Positions 6,970 through 15,900 of a DNA stretch of 23,967 nt are shown here, one piece after another (position 1 is the stretch's first letter; every line of letters begins with the position of its first letter). Where the stretch lies: positions 1 through 23,967 of the forward strand of contig CAZYXP010000035.1 of NCBI GenBank assembly GCA_964651325.1, written 5' to 3'. The DNA comes from JADFOB01 sp964651325 (GTDB lineage Bacteria; Planctomycetota; Phycisphaerae; UBA1845). Position numbers and translations under genes: made by a program. The notes beneath the pieces are model-generated. The model did no database searches, was not told the DNA's origin, and saw only the letters and a list, made by a program, of their open reading frames with translations.

Positions 6970-7506
6970 TTAGAGAAAAATCGGCGGCTTCAGGATAGAA
7001 AGGTAGGCTCGCCAGGGGCCGACCTCGTCGGCGTATTGAAACGCCATGGCTTTGCAGATTTGTGCGATATGGTTGAGATCATGCGCGACCCAAGCGGCCA
7101 GTAGCTGACGCAAGGTGACCGCACCCAGCTCCGGATGCGTGCCTTGGAGATTCAAATCCGCCTCGGACAGGTCCAGTTCGTTCAGCGTTTTGAGGTTCTC
7201 CCGGCGAAGCTGGTCAAACGTATCGAGAAGCTCGCCCATATCCTTGCCTTTGTCCGCTTCGAACATGGCGTAGCGATCGAACGGATCGAATGGCGTGGCC
7301 GGGCCGTGCCGCAAGATGATTTGCATGCGCGGTATCCAATCCTTCTGTTCGCCGAGGATAAGATGGCCCACCACGTCAAACGGCGAAAACGTCTTGTCGC
7401 CGTAGTGGCTTCGGGCCCATGAGTCGGTCGCGCCGTCAAGTATAGCCCGAAGAACTTTGGGCGTCCGCGATAGGATCTCTGCGGCTTGGGGGACTACGCA
7501 CTCCAA
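6970..7506 (-). CDS. DinB/DfsB-fold family protein
   Basis: About 178 residues if translation begins at the TTG at 7506, overlapping the end of the DNA methyltransferase gene by 13 bases. DinB-fold proteins are four-helix bundles with a metal held by three histidines; many are thiol-dependent transferases or hydrolases. Here H48 (DVVGH), H142 and H146 (AHDLNH) form the expected triad, so the metal site looks intact. The reading frame stays open upstream to 8346, but that part lies wholly inside the methyltransferase gene and is not protein-like, so I cut it. The TTG start is chosen because the family fold begins here and no ATG is available before the third helix; the ribosome site is weak. 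Confidence 0.75.
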   Translation of the reverse strand: MECVVPQAAEILSRTPKVLRAILDGATDSWARSHYGDKTFSPFDVVGHLILGEQKDWIPRMQIILRHGPATPFDPFDRYAMFEADKGKDMGELLDTFDQLRRENLKTLNELDLSEADLNLQGTHPELGAVTLRQLLAAWVAHDLNHIAQICKAMAFQYADEVGPWRAYLSILKPPIFL

Positions 7507-8510
7507 AGCAATTCCGTTCCGTCGTTGTTCCGGTCTGTTTTCTTCTTGGATGCGGTCGGGCCGTTCTTTTTTTCTTCCGGCTGCGAGGACCGCTTCAGCC
7601 TGCGCCCCGCCTTTGACTTTGGCGCGCTGAGTACGGGATTCTCCGGTCCGGTTAGGGCGTCGCCTACTTTCATGCTCTTGAGGCGCTCGGTGATCTTCTT
7701 CACATAATCTTCGGAGAGCTCGAATCCCAAGAAACGGCGATCCAGCTTTTTGGCCACCGCCAGTGTGGTGCCACTGCCGCCGAACGGATCCACCACCAAT
7801 TCGCCCTCGTTTGAGCAAGCCTTGATGATCCTGCCTAGCAGTTGCTCGGGCATTTGGCAGCCGTGGAAACCCTGCCGCTCCTTGAACGTGCCGGCCACGC
7901 GCGAGTAGAACCATGTGTCGCTGTTTGCCGGAAACCGCTCGGGAATGTCTTGCGGTCTTAGAATGAACCCGTCGCGCGTGGGCACGTCGGGCGGCAGGGT
8001 CGGCGTAAGCATCCACGTATCGTCCGGCACCCGCCCGTTGGGGTCGGCCCGTTTGTCGCCGTACACCAACTCCCGCGCCGAGGGCACTCTGATCGCCATG
8101 CTGTTGAACGTGAAATTCTTGGGGTTTTTGACGAACCAGAACAGGTGCGCGTGCGAACGGGTGAACTTGGTCTTGCAGTGTACGCCGAACGTGTAGTACC
8201 AGATCACCCAACTGCGGCACGTCAGCCCCAACTCCCGCGTGGCGCAGACTTTCAATTCCGCCGCGTATTCGTCGCCAATCGCAAGCCAAAACGAGCCGTC
8301 GGGTTTGAGCAGCCGCGAGACCTCGCCCATCCACTGCTTCGACCAATCCAGATAGACTTCGTCTTCCTTCCGATCGTCGTACTTGTCGTAGGCGTAGCCG
8401 ATGTTGAACGGCGGATCGGCAAAAGCCAGATCAACGCAACCGTCGGGCAGCTTCTTCATTTCAGCAACGCAGTCGCCTTGGACGATGCGGTTGGCTTGCA
8501 GTTTTTCCAA
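7494..8510 (-). CDS. Orphan DNA methyltransferase (N6-adenine/N4-cytosine, beta-type order)
   Basis: 338 residues. The catalytic motif DPPFN is at 32-36 and the SAM-binding motif FGGSGT at 243-248. Catalytic motif before SAM motif is the beta-class order, as in CcrM-like enzymes. The middle part (about 85-200) would contain target recognition. DPPF favours adenine-N6 methylation, but N4-cytosine cannot be excluded. The C-terminal 40 residues are Lys/Arg/Ser-rich and probably disordered. The start is TTG at 8510: GGAGG lies six bases upstream, whereas the ATG at 8523 is out of frame. No restriction endonuclease or specificity gene is in the window, so it looks like an orphan enzyme, overlapping a DinB-fold gene downstream. 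Confidence 0.92.
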   Translation of the reverse strand: MEKLQANRIVQGDCVAEMKKLPDGCVDLAFADPPFNIGYAYDKYDDRKEDEVYLDWSKQWMGEVSRLLKPDGSFWLAIGDEYAAELKVCATRELGLTCRSWVIWYYTFGVHCKTKFTRSHAHLFWFVKNPKNFTFNSMAIRVPSARELVYGDKRADPNGRVPDDTWMLTPTLPPDVPTRDGFILRPQDIPERFPANSDTWFYSRVAGTFKERQGFHGCQMPEQLLGRIIKACSNEGELVVDPFGGSGTTLAVAKKLDRRFLGFELSEDYVKKITERLKSMKVGDALTGPENPVLSAPKSKAGRRLKRSSQPEEKKNGPTASKKKTDRNNDGTELLWSA

Positions 8511-8711
8511 GGGAGTCCTCCATGACTGGGCGACCTATTCCACATACTGGGGTTGGGTGTACCATGAATTCGCTCATTGCCCAAGAGCCGCACCGGAGTG
8601 ATTCGCCGCCCCAAGAGATATCACAGGCTTGGCGGATGGTGTGAATCGAGGGTCGTCCTTGCCCGGCGGCTCGAGCTCAAACCGCGTGGGCAGCCCCTGC
8701 CAAGCCCTACA

Positions 8712-9995
8712 TCAGTTGGCTGCGGATTTTTTCTTGCGTCGGTGCATGGCGACTTCCGGGGCTTCTTTGATGCAGGTGAATAGGATTTTCACGGACAGCC
8801 ACAACGCTTTGCCGATGCCACGCACCAGTTTTGGCTCTCCTGGCTCCACGTTTGGGTAGCCTCGCTCATCGGCGACCGTTGAATCCCAGGCATGAAAGAG
8901 CCGGCCCCACGAACTCCGCAGGGCCTCGCGGACGCGCGTTCGTCCGAGGAACGGATACCAGAAGGAATCGTGGTACAGCACGCTGGCGATGTAGGCCCAC
9001 GGCGCCAGCCACGTCTTCAGCGACCATTCGATCGTCGTCTTTAGCTTTCCCCAATAGATTTTATGCTGCATGCGCGCGGCAAATGTCATTTGATTGAACG
9101 GGCCTTCAAATCGCCAGTTTTCCGCGGCCACCTCGACATCGCCTACGATTTCGAGTTCCTCAACGCGTCCACAGCCTAGCCCACGCTCATGGGCTAGGCG
9201 AATGAACTTGACGTCGGATAGCGGATCAAACCCCATGAGCTTCGCCGCGACGGCGTCAATCGCCACCTGATCGGCCGAGGCCAGCAGCACGTTTTTCACA
9301 TGCGGGATCATGCAACGCGGACCGGGGCCATCCCCGGCGAATGTGCCGTCCATCACCGCAAAGACGCCGCGATGGATTCTCTTCTGGATCATCAAGAGAT
9401 CCACCAGCGTTTCGTGTATGACCGGGTGCGTCCAATGACGGTGTTCGTTCAGCAATCCACCGAACGCGTTTTTCATGGCTCCGGTCGTGGTCGTAAAGAC
9501 GTGCGTTTTGACGGTGGGCAGATGGATGATGTTCTCGCCGATGAATCGCTTGGGGATGAGAAACCCCTGCGGGTACACCTCATGCAGGCAAAGGAATTCG
9601 TCCACCAGATCGCCGACGGCCTCGCGAATATCGATCCATTTCTGGCCCTCCTCGTAGAGGTGAATGTTGCGCAGTTTGTGGGCCTTTATTACATTGACCT
9701 GTTTGTTCTCGCGCTCGCCGAGGTAGGCGTCGATGACGACGGTCCGGTTGTGGCAACCGTGCAGCAGTTCTGGGTCATACCCGTCCCGCTTCATCGCGCG
9801 GATGACGCCCTCAAGCTGCCAGGGCGTCGTCGAGGCGGCCGGATAGAAAAAATGCCAACTGATGTTGATCTTCAAGGCCGTGTCAACGGTCTGATCGACG
9901 ACGCCTTGGTAATTCGCAAGATTCATCAGGCGGTGGTAGTCCTCCAGCACCGTCTGAGGTGTGGTTCGAACAACCGCCACGGTGGGCCGACTCAT
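8712..9995 (-). CDS. DUF362 domain-containing protein
   Basis: 427 residues. The N-terminal two thirds match the DUF362 family in pattern: KINISWHFFYPAASTTPWQLEGVIRAM, then LPTVKTHVFTTTTGAMKNAFGGL, then an ADQVAIDAVAAKLMGFDP segment. The family has no settled function. Many members carry ferredoxin-like CX2CX2C clusters, but none is visible here, so electron transfer through an Fe-S centre is unlikely for this one. The C-terminal 120 residues contain hydrophobic, Trp-rich segments and a basic end (HRRKKKSAAN), which may be membrane-associated. ATG at 9995 with GGGAG about nine bases upstream. It lies 54 bases after the co-directional UbiA-family gene, so the two may be co-transcribed. Confidence 0.85.
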   Translation of the reverse strand: MSRPTVAVVRTTPQTVLEDYHRLMNLANYQGVVDQTVDTALKINISWHFFYPAASTTPWQLEGVIRAMKRDGYDPELLHGCHNRTVVIDAYLGERENKQVNVIKAHKLRNIHLYEEGQKWIDIREAVGDLVDEFLCLHEVYPQGFLIPKRFIGENIIHLPTVKTHVFTTTTGAMKNAFGGLLNEHRHWTHPVIHETLVDLLMIQKRIHRGVFAVMDGTFAGDGPGPRCMIPHVKNVLLASADQVAIDAVAAKLMGFDPLSDVKFIRLAHERGLGCGRVEELEIVGDVEVAAENWRFEGPFNQMTFAARMQHKIYWGKLKTTIEWSLKTWLAPWAYIASVLYHDSFWYPFLGRTRVREALRSSWGRLFHAWDSTVADERGYPNVEPGEPKLVRGIGKALWLSVKILFTCIKEAPEVAMHRRKKKSAAN

Positions 9996-10049
9996 CGCGC
10001 GACACTCCCTTGAACGCTTCGATCGCGTCCGCGTTGGATTCCTGGCTTA

Positions 10050-11045
10050 CTACTGTAATTCAAAAACTGCCGTCAACCCGCCGCTGCCAAACAGGCGCTC
10101 CTGGTACGCAATCATCAACGCGGCGGCCGCCCAGATTACAATGGTCGTTAGCATCGCCTTGTCTTTGAGCACGATCTCGGTAGGGCCGCTGAATCGGCCC
10201 GCCTCGGAAAGCATCGCAAAGCGGAAGATGCCGTACACCACGACGGGCAGCGAGTAGAACAGGTGCTCCTTATGGAACGGGACCACCGAAGAGGAGTCGA
10301 GCGTGTAGAGCAGAAACGTCATGATGGCGATGCCCGCGGAAACCGTGATCAGATGATTCAGCAGATCCGGCGTGTACTTCAGCAGGGTACGCCGATGTCG
10401 GCCGGCCTCTTCCGTGTTGCCGATCATGGCGATTTCGCAGCGACGTTTGCCAAACCCAAGAAACAGGCAAAGCGTAAACACGCACGCGACGAGCCACTCC
10501 GAGGTCACCACGCCCACCGCTAGGGAGCCCGCCCACGCGCGGAGCACGAACCCCGTCGCGATGATAATTACGTCGAGGATCATGCGCCGCTTGAGCCCGA
10601 ACGAATACGAGAGACTCATCAGAAAGTACGCGACCACGACGATGGCCACCTTCGAATTGGTGGCCATCCACGCGAGCGCTACGCCGAGGACAAGCAGGAA
10701 CGCTCCAACGGCGAAGGCGGCGGCGGGGCTGATCGCCCCCCGGGCGACGGGCCGGATGCGCTTGATGGGATGGATGGCATCGGCCACGCGATCCACGGCG
10801 TCGTTGATGGCGTAGGTGGCGCTGGCCGCGAGACAGAAAGCCGAACATGCCATCAGCGATCGAAGAAAACCGTCGGCGGTGAATAACTGAAGGGCCCCGG
10901 CGGGCCCGGCAAACACGACAACGTTCTTGATCCATTGCGTCGGGCGACAGAGTTCCACGTAATCGCCAAACGTGGTGTGGGATCGGGTTTGGGTTTCTCG
11001 GGTTGAATCCAGCACACGCTCACCATGAATCCCACAGCAGTCCAA
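10050..11045 (-). CDS. UbiA-family prenyltransferase, decaprenyl-phosphate phosphoribosyltransferase-like
   Basis: About 331 residues with eight or nine hydrophobic helices. The first Asp-rich motif is NDAVDRVAD (N81, D82, D85, D89), followed by KRIRPVARGAIS. CRPTQWIKN precedes it, as in the decaprenyl-phosphate phosphoribosyltransferase (Rv3806c-like) branch of UbiA. Members of that branch transfer phosphoribose to polyprenyl phosphate at the membrane; in actinobacteria this feeds arabinan synthesis, but the product in this organism is not evident. Start is uncertain: TTG at 11045 (AGGTGG close by) or GTG at 11015, both before the conserved region. The DUF362 gene lies just downstream on the same strand. 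Confidence 0.86.
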   Translation of the reverse strand: MDCCGIHGERVLDSTRETQTRSHTTFGDYVELCRPTQWIKNVVVFAGPAGALQLFTADGFLRSLMACSAFCLAASATYAINDAVDRVADAIHPIKRIRPVARGAISPAAAFAVGAFLLVLGVALAWMATNSKVAIVVVAYFLMSLSYSFGLKRRMILDVIIIATGFVLRAWAGSLAVGVVTSEWLVACVFTLCLFLGFGKRRCEIAMIGNTEEAGRHRRTLLKYTPDLLNHLITVSAGIAIMTFLLYTLDSSSVVPFHKEHLFYSLPVVVYGIFRFAMLSEAGRFSGPTEIVLKDKAMLTTIVIWAAAALMIAYQERLFGSGGLTAVFELQ

Positions 11046-11063
11046 GCCACCTAGTCGGCCCCC

Positions 11064-11069
11064 ATTATA
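11064..11069 (-). promoter_or_regulatory. Possible -10 element upstream of the UbiA-family gene
   Basis: A perfect TATAAT is read on the minus strand, 19 bases before the TTG at 11045. No convincing -35 box is found 16-18 bases further upstream, so this is only a weak promoter candidate. If real, it would favour the later GTG start at 11015. Confidence 0.3.
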
Positions 11070-11140
11070 GGACCGCGCCCGGGAGAATCATCCCCAGTAA
11101 GCGATGCGATTCCAAGAGGCGTTGGACCCAGCGGCACGGT

Positions 11141-11212
11141 GGCCTGTGTAGCACAGCGGCCCTCCGCTGTGAATCCTCGGAAGCCCCAGCCGGGGGCGGC
11201 TGGGCTACAGGG
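11141..11212 (-). repeat. Double-hairpin intergenic repeat, copy 1
   Basis: A 72-bp element that on the plus strand shows two perfect 8-bp stems: CACAGCGG/CCGCTGTG (11152-11159 and 11164-11171, 4-base loop) and CCCAGCCG/CGGCTGGG (11185-11192 and 11197-11204, GGGG loop). Read on the minus strand it is homologous to the material on both sides of the N run at 12831-12930. It abuts the stop codon of the peroxiredoxin-like gene and could act as its transcript end or stabiliser. Confidence 0.75.
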
Positions 11213-11830
11213 CTACTTCTTGTATTTCACTGAGCAGCCGTGCGACTTGGTGCGGGCGATCGGAACGGTCGAACCTTTGAGCAGCGCCGTCACCGCTTCC
11301 GTAATGTAGTTACGGCCACCGTCGCCGTTTTCCTCGTATTGGTCATTCGGAGCGCCCATGTAGGCCAAATTGCCTTTCTGGTCGATGACGAACATGTGCG
11401 GGGTCGTCTTGGCGCCGTACATGTGGCCGATGGAGCCTTTGGGGTCGAGCAGGATGGGGTAGTTGATGCCTTTGTCTTTGGCCCACGTCTTGATACTGTC
11501 CACTTTGTCGGCGCAGAAATGGCTGGAGTCAATCGCCAGCCAAACAACGGGCTTGCCCTCAAACTTGGCAAACGTGCCGGTCATCAGCTTCGCGTCGTGA
11601 GCCCGTTTGACAAATGGGCACTCGTGGTTGATCCATTCGACCACAACGACCTTGCCTTGGAAATCCGACAGCTTATACGTTTTTCCGTCGATGCCGGGCA
11701 GCTCGATGGCCGGCGCGGCTTTTCCAATCTCGGCGTGGGCGAGATGATGGTCATCGGCCACCGCCGATCCCGTTGCGACCAACACACCACCACAAACCAG
11801 CGTCATTGCCATCGTTTTCAATACGTCCAT
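11213..11830 (-). CDS. Secreted peroxiredoxin-like (thioredoxin-fold) protein
   Basis: 205 residues from the ATG at 11830. Residues 1-25 are a signal peptide (MDVLKTMAMTL... GSAVA/DDHH). The mature part is an AhpC/TSA-type thioredoxin fold with FQGKVVVVEWINHECPFVKR: a single cysteine C71 where thioredoxins have CXXC, and a late cysteine C199 in the conserved tail HGCSVKYK. This arrangement is typical of an uncharacterised redoxin family; a peroxidatic/resolving Cys pair is plausible but unproven. The frame is open to 11941, but the extension crosses a hairpin repeat and lacks family similarity, so I start at 11830. A GGAG lies about 11 bases upstream. It probably acts in the periplasm. Confidence 0.85.
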   Translation of the reverse strand: MDVLKTMAMTLVCGGVLVATGSAVADDHHLAHAEIGKAAPAIELPGIDGKTYKLSDFQGKVVVVEWINHECPFVKRAHDAKLMTGTFAKFEGKPVVWLAIDSSHFCADKVDSIKTWAKDKGINYPILLDPKGSIGHMYGAKTTPHMFVIDQKGNLAYMGAPNDQYEENGDGGRNYITEAVTALLKGSTVPIARTKSHGCSVKYKK

Positions 11831-11899
11831 TCTTCTTGTTCTCCTGCGAATCTGGATAGAGCAAAGATGGCCTACCGACCGCCATCCTGCCATGAAGGG

Positions 11900-11925
11900 T
11901 CCGCAGGCTCGCGCCTGCGGCTCTG
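11900..11925 (+). repeat. 26-bp hairpin repeat, copy 2
   Basis: Stem CCGCAGGC / GCCTGCGG (11901-11908 and 11913-11920) with loop TCGC, followed by CTCTG. It matches the minus-strand reading of 3295-3320 at 23 of 26 positions. The A-T pair in this stem replaces a G-C pair in copy 1. It lies in the 256-bp region between the divergent peroxiredoxin-like gene and queC. I see no secure promoter or riboswitch in the rest of that region. Confidence 0.65.
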
Positions 11926-12086
11926 AGTCGGCGTCCCCCATTCACCTAGCGTGTCATCGACACCACGATCATCGATCCCGCGATCATACAGACCGGGTCC
12001 ACAAATGGACACGCACGCGCACTCTCGTTACATTCTTGTGGCGCGGGGTACGTGCGGGTAGCGGGTTTGACCGCGAGGATGATTTC

Positions 12087-12779
12087 GTGCCGGATCCCAC
12101 TCCCAAGGCCGTGGTGCTTCTTTCTGGCGGTTTGGATTCCGCCACGACGGCGGCCATCGCCAAGTCGCAAGGCTTTGGCATCCATGCACTTACATTCGAA
12201 TACGGCCAACGACATCGAATCGAAACCCAGGCGGCCGTGCGCGTGGCCGCCGAGCTTGGCGCCTGCGCGCACGTGTTTCAGGAAATCGATCTGAGGGTGT
12301 TTGGCGGCTCCGCGCTGACCGGGGAGTTTGACGTGCCCAAGGGCGCGTCCCTGGCGGAATTCCCAGCGGGTATTCCGATCACGTATGTCCCCGCCCGCAA
12401 TTTGATCTTCCTTTCCTTTGCCACGGCCTATGCGGAGACCATCGCTTCGACGGACATCTTCATCGGGGTCAGCGCCGTAGATTATTCCGGATACCCTGAC
12501 TGTCGCCCCGAGTTCATCGAGTCGTTTGCCGCTACGGCACGGCTGGGCACCAAGGCGGGATCGGAGGGCGACGCGATCCGCATCCACGCCCCGCTGGTCC
12601 ACCTTTCCAAAGCGCAGACGATCAGCGAAGCGGTTCGGCTTGGCGTGGATCTTGGCCTGACGCACAGTTGCTACGACCCGGCCGAGGCAGGGCGGGCGTG
12701 TGGCCATTGCGATAGCTGCCTGCTTCGCCGCAAGGGGTTTGAAGAATCGGGCGTGCCCGACCCGACGCGCTATGCCTGA
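12087..12779 (+). CDS. queC: 7-cyano-7-deazaguanine (preQ0) synthase QueC
   Basis: 230 residues from the GTG at 12087, the normal QueC length. QueC converts 7-carboxy-7-deazaguanine to preQ0 with ATP and ammonia, in the queuosine pathway in the cytosol. The N-terminal PP-loop is SGGLDS at residues 13-18. The C-terminal zinc site has C195, C205, C208 and C211 in the pattern C-X9-CGHCDSC, followed by LLRRKGF. GAGGAT lies about eight bases before the GTG. The frame is open back to 11892 but that extension crosses the 26-bp hairpin repeat. No other queuosine genes (queD, queE, queF, tgt) are in the window. No preQ1 riboswitch is recognisable upstream. Confidence 0.95.
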   Translation: MPDPTPKAVVLLSGGLDSATTAAIAKSQGFGIHALTFEYGQRHRIETQAAVRVAAELGACAHVFQEIDLRVFGGSALTGEFDVPKGASLAEFPAGIPITYVPARNLIFLSFATAYAETIASTDIFIGVSAVDYSGYPDCRPEFIESFAATARLGTKAGSEGDAIRIHAPLVHLSKAQTISEAVRLGVDLGLTHSCYDPAEAGRACGHCDSCLLRRKGFEESGVPDPTRYA

Positions 12780-12797
12780 TGCGATGAAGTTCAGCCG

Positions 12798-12950
12798 CCC
12801 TGTAGCCCAGCCGCCCTCGGCTGGGGGGGGNNNNNNNNNNNNNNNNNNNNNNNNNNNNNNNNNNNNNNNNNNNNNNNNNNNNNNNNNNNNNNNNNNNNNN
12901 NNNNNNNNNNNNNNNNNNNNNNNNNNNNNNGGCCGCTGTGCTACATGGCC
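12798..12950 (+). repeat. Double-hairpin intergenic repeat, copy 2 (interrupted by N run)
   Basis: The bases before the N run (from 12798) and after it (12931-12950) match the two ends of the reverse complement of 11141-11212. The left hairpin CCCAGCCG/CGGCTGGG is complete (12806-12813 and 12818-12825). The right hairpin keeps only its GGCCGCTGTG side. The element sits between the convergent ends of queC and the TPR/FG-GAP gene. Confidence 0.7.
12831..12930. other. Assembly gap of 100 N
   Basis: Exactly 100 undetermined bases, the usual placeholder for a scaffold gap of unknown size. It follows a run of eight G and lies inside a hairpin repeat. Alignment with the other copy suggests only about 20 bases are really missing. 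Confidence 0.95.
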
Positions 12951-12956
12951 GATCTG

Positions 12957-15900
12957 CTACTTGGATCGCCGATCAAAGAGGTCCGCAGGAACCCATCGCG
13001 TGTTGTAGCGAGTTTCCCAGTGATCCACAGGCGCATCCATGGACGCGGGCGTCGGATAGTCGCGCGGCAGTGGCCAGGGATTAACCCGATCGCCCGCCTC
13101 GACGTTGTGATCGCCGTCCTTATCCCAACCCACCGAGTAGAAGAAGAATGACCGGCTCCAGCCCGTTTGAACCGGAGGCAGCGCGTCGGCGGCAAAGGCG
13201 ATTTCCACGGTATCCCCGGCGTTGAGGATGGCGATTCGATCGTCGCGCTCGGCCAGCAGCTCCACGACATCTCCATAGCGCGTACACCATCCTTGGGGCG
13301 TCCCGCGCCATGGTGGTTGTTCGCTGACGACGTCGAAGTCGGGCGTGGTCGGATGAAGCGTCCCGCGCGATCGCAGTTCGGAGAAACCGCGCCACCGGAG
13401 CTGGGCGTCTTGCAATGCGAGTTCATATGTGTGCGGCATAGAGGATGTTTCCCGCTCCATCAGGGCGATTCGATCCCAGTAGATTTCGAATGAACTGGTC
13501 AGGCGTAGCGATCGCGTGCCTTCCGGCAACCGGCCTTCCAGGTCGACCAGGATAGTCTTGGTTTTGCCAGCCGGCATGCCGACCACTACGCCTAGAGGAT
13601 GCCACGTGCCGTCATCGATTTGCGCCTCTAACCGCGGCGGGACCACCGCACTTGGATCGCCCTGCGACAGCGCGATGTTCGTGCTGGCATCGCCGTATTG
13701 CAGCCATCCCGTCAGCGCGAGGACGAGCGGTTTGCCGGGAACGATCTCCTCAAAATCGAGCGTGATCGACGTCGGCGTCACTTGCCCCCGAAACGGAGGC
13801 GGCCTGCGGATGCCCGGATCGGCGAAACGCCCATCGGTGGCTTGCAGGGCGGCCGTCCGGTCGATGCCGTCGTCGCCCATCGCGAGGATCAACGAATTAG
13901 TGCCCTTCAGCGTCCATAATTCAGAAGGAGGAAACGGCTCGGGCATCAGCTTGTCGGTCGAATGCACCTCGGTGTTGCGCGGATGATCCACCGCTATGAG
14001 TTTTACGTAATCGAGGTAAAGCACTTCGCGGAATTCTTCGGTCACCTGAAGCCGGAAGCGGCCGTCTTTAGGGCGCACGCTCTGTTCGTGGCCGAGGTAG
14101 ACATACTCGTCCGGGTCGGCGGGCAGGAAGACGCCGCGCGCCAGCGACAATCCGACGGGGGAATTGCCCAGTATGTCCGTACCGAAGCGGAACTTGCGGC
14201 CATCCCAAACATAGACAAATGGGCACGAACCGGTGGCGACGATTTTCTCGACGATCTGAAGCGGGCTTTGGTCCAGAGTCACATCGATCAGGTTATCGAC
14301 GACGCCGTTGGTCCATAGCGTTTGAAGCGTATCCACCCGATCACGCGGCCCGATGCCGATTTCCAAAACAGGTCGGTTCACCAATCGCGTCACTCGAAAT
14401 GGCCCTTCGCGCACTTCCACTTCCGCGCCAAAGCCGGACGGGTTCGTCTTGACCGGAAGAAACGAAACGCGAAGTTGACCATTGGCGTTGCCGCCGTCGT
14501 TGTCGAGATAGCAAACCCCGCCATCCCGCAACACCACCAGCAGATCGGTATCGCCATCCAAGTCAAAGTCGGCGGCAACGGCGTCGCGCAAAGGCGGCCA
14601 ATCCAATGCCCCCATCCCGAGCGAGTCGCTGACATCGATCCACGTATTCGCACCCGTGTTGCGCAGAATGGCCAGCGCGCCGACGTCAGGCCGATCCGAA
14701 CCGGATCCCACCGCTACGATGTCGAGCCAACCGTCGTTGTCGAAATCCAGGAACTCCACCGCGCTGATGTTCATGGGCGTGGAACTCAACGTCTGCCGCT
14801 CTCCGGTGAAAACGTCGACCACGACGATCGAATCCTCCGCCAGAAGCAACAGATCCAAACGCCCGTCGCCTGTAAGATCATTCGCTCTAACCCGGGTCGC
14901 GACGGGCCATTGAGCTGTTCGGGCGACGTCGCGAGCGAATTGGCCCATCCGCTGGTTTTTCAGAACCACGGGAGCGGCCCCATCCAACGCCACCACGACG
15001 TCGGAAGCCACGTTGGCGTCCAAGTCCGCGCTGACGATGTCCAAGACGGGCTCGGCCATTACAGCACCAACCGCTTCCGCGGCGCGTTGAAACGTTCCGT
15101 CGCCGTTGTTTTGCCAGACTTGCAGGCCGACCGCGCTGCCGAGGAACAGATCCAGATCGCCGTCGTGGTCAAAGTCGATCCACCGAGCCGCACGAGCCGA
15201 AGCGCCGGCCAGCCCAGACGATTCAGTGACATCCTCAAACGTCAGTTCGCCCGTTCGTTTGAGTAAGACGATTTCGTCTCCCGACAGCAAGAGTACGTCG
15301 TTTCTCCTGTGTACGGCGGCGTCGTAGGCTTGGCTATCGGGCACGTCGTCAAAGAAGTCCGCGACGCGGCAGGTTGTTGCGATGAATCCATCGGGAAGGA
15401 CAGCATCGACAGACCGTCGTTCGAATCGGCCGCCCTCTCCCCAGGTGATCAGCATCAAGGAACCGTCACCATACACGGCGACCAGTTCATAGCCGCGACC
15501 GTAAGCCGCCTCGATGACTGCGACGGCGCCGATCGCGCGGAGGTCCGAGGGGACAACCGTTTCGGTTCGGTCCACAAAGCGAACGGGGATCATCGGTCCC
15601 GCCCGGTCGACGGCGTCCGCAACCGCCGCAGGCTCGGCTGCGGTGTGGATGCAAGCTTCCAGCGCCTCGCCGGATCGGCTTTCATTCCCGAAGACCTGCC
15701 GCAAGCGCATGAATTCTTGATGGCACTTCTTGAACTCCTCCACGTCACCGCGTTTGCGCGCGAAGGTTCCGAGCTTGTAATGAGCGCTGGCGTGGAGCGG
15801 GTCGAGCCTGACGGTTTCGCGCAACGCGGCGACCGCTTGCTCGGTTTGGCCCAGCGCATCATACACGCCGGCCAGTTGGAAATGGATCGCAGCCGTGAGG

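Noticed and set aside
7507..8346. Open minus-strand frame extending the DinB-fold gene to 458 residues
   Set aside because: It lies entirely within the DNA methyltransferase gene in another frame; its Arg/Gly/Ala/His-rich translation has no family resemblance, whereas the methyltransferase frame has intact catalytic motifs.
11892..12086. Upstream ATG extension of queC
   Set aside because: The extension crosses the 26-bp hairpin repeat and is His/Arg-rich; the GTG at 12087 gives the normal QueC length with a ribosome site.
12700..13008. Open frame running through the N run
   Set aside because: It reads through 100 undetermined bases and overlaps the ends of queC and the TPR/FG-GAP gene.
14322..15266. 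314-residue plus-strand open frame inside the TPR/FG-GAP gene
   Set aside because: It is antisense to FG-GAP repeats with clear DxDxDG motifs; the translation is low-complexity and matches nothing I recognise.
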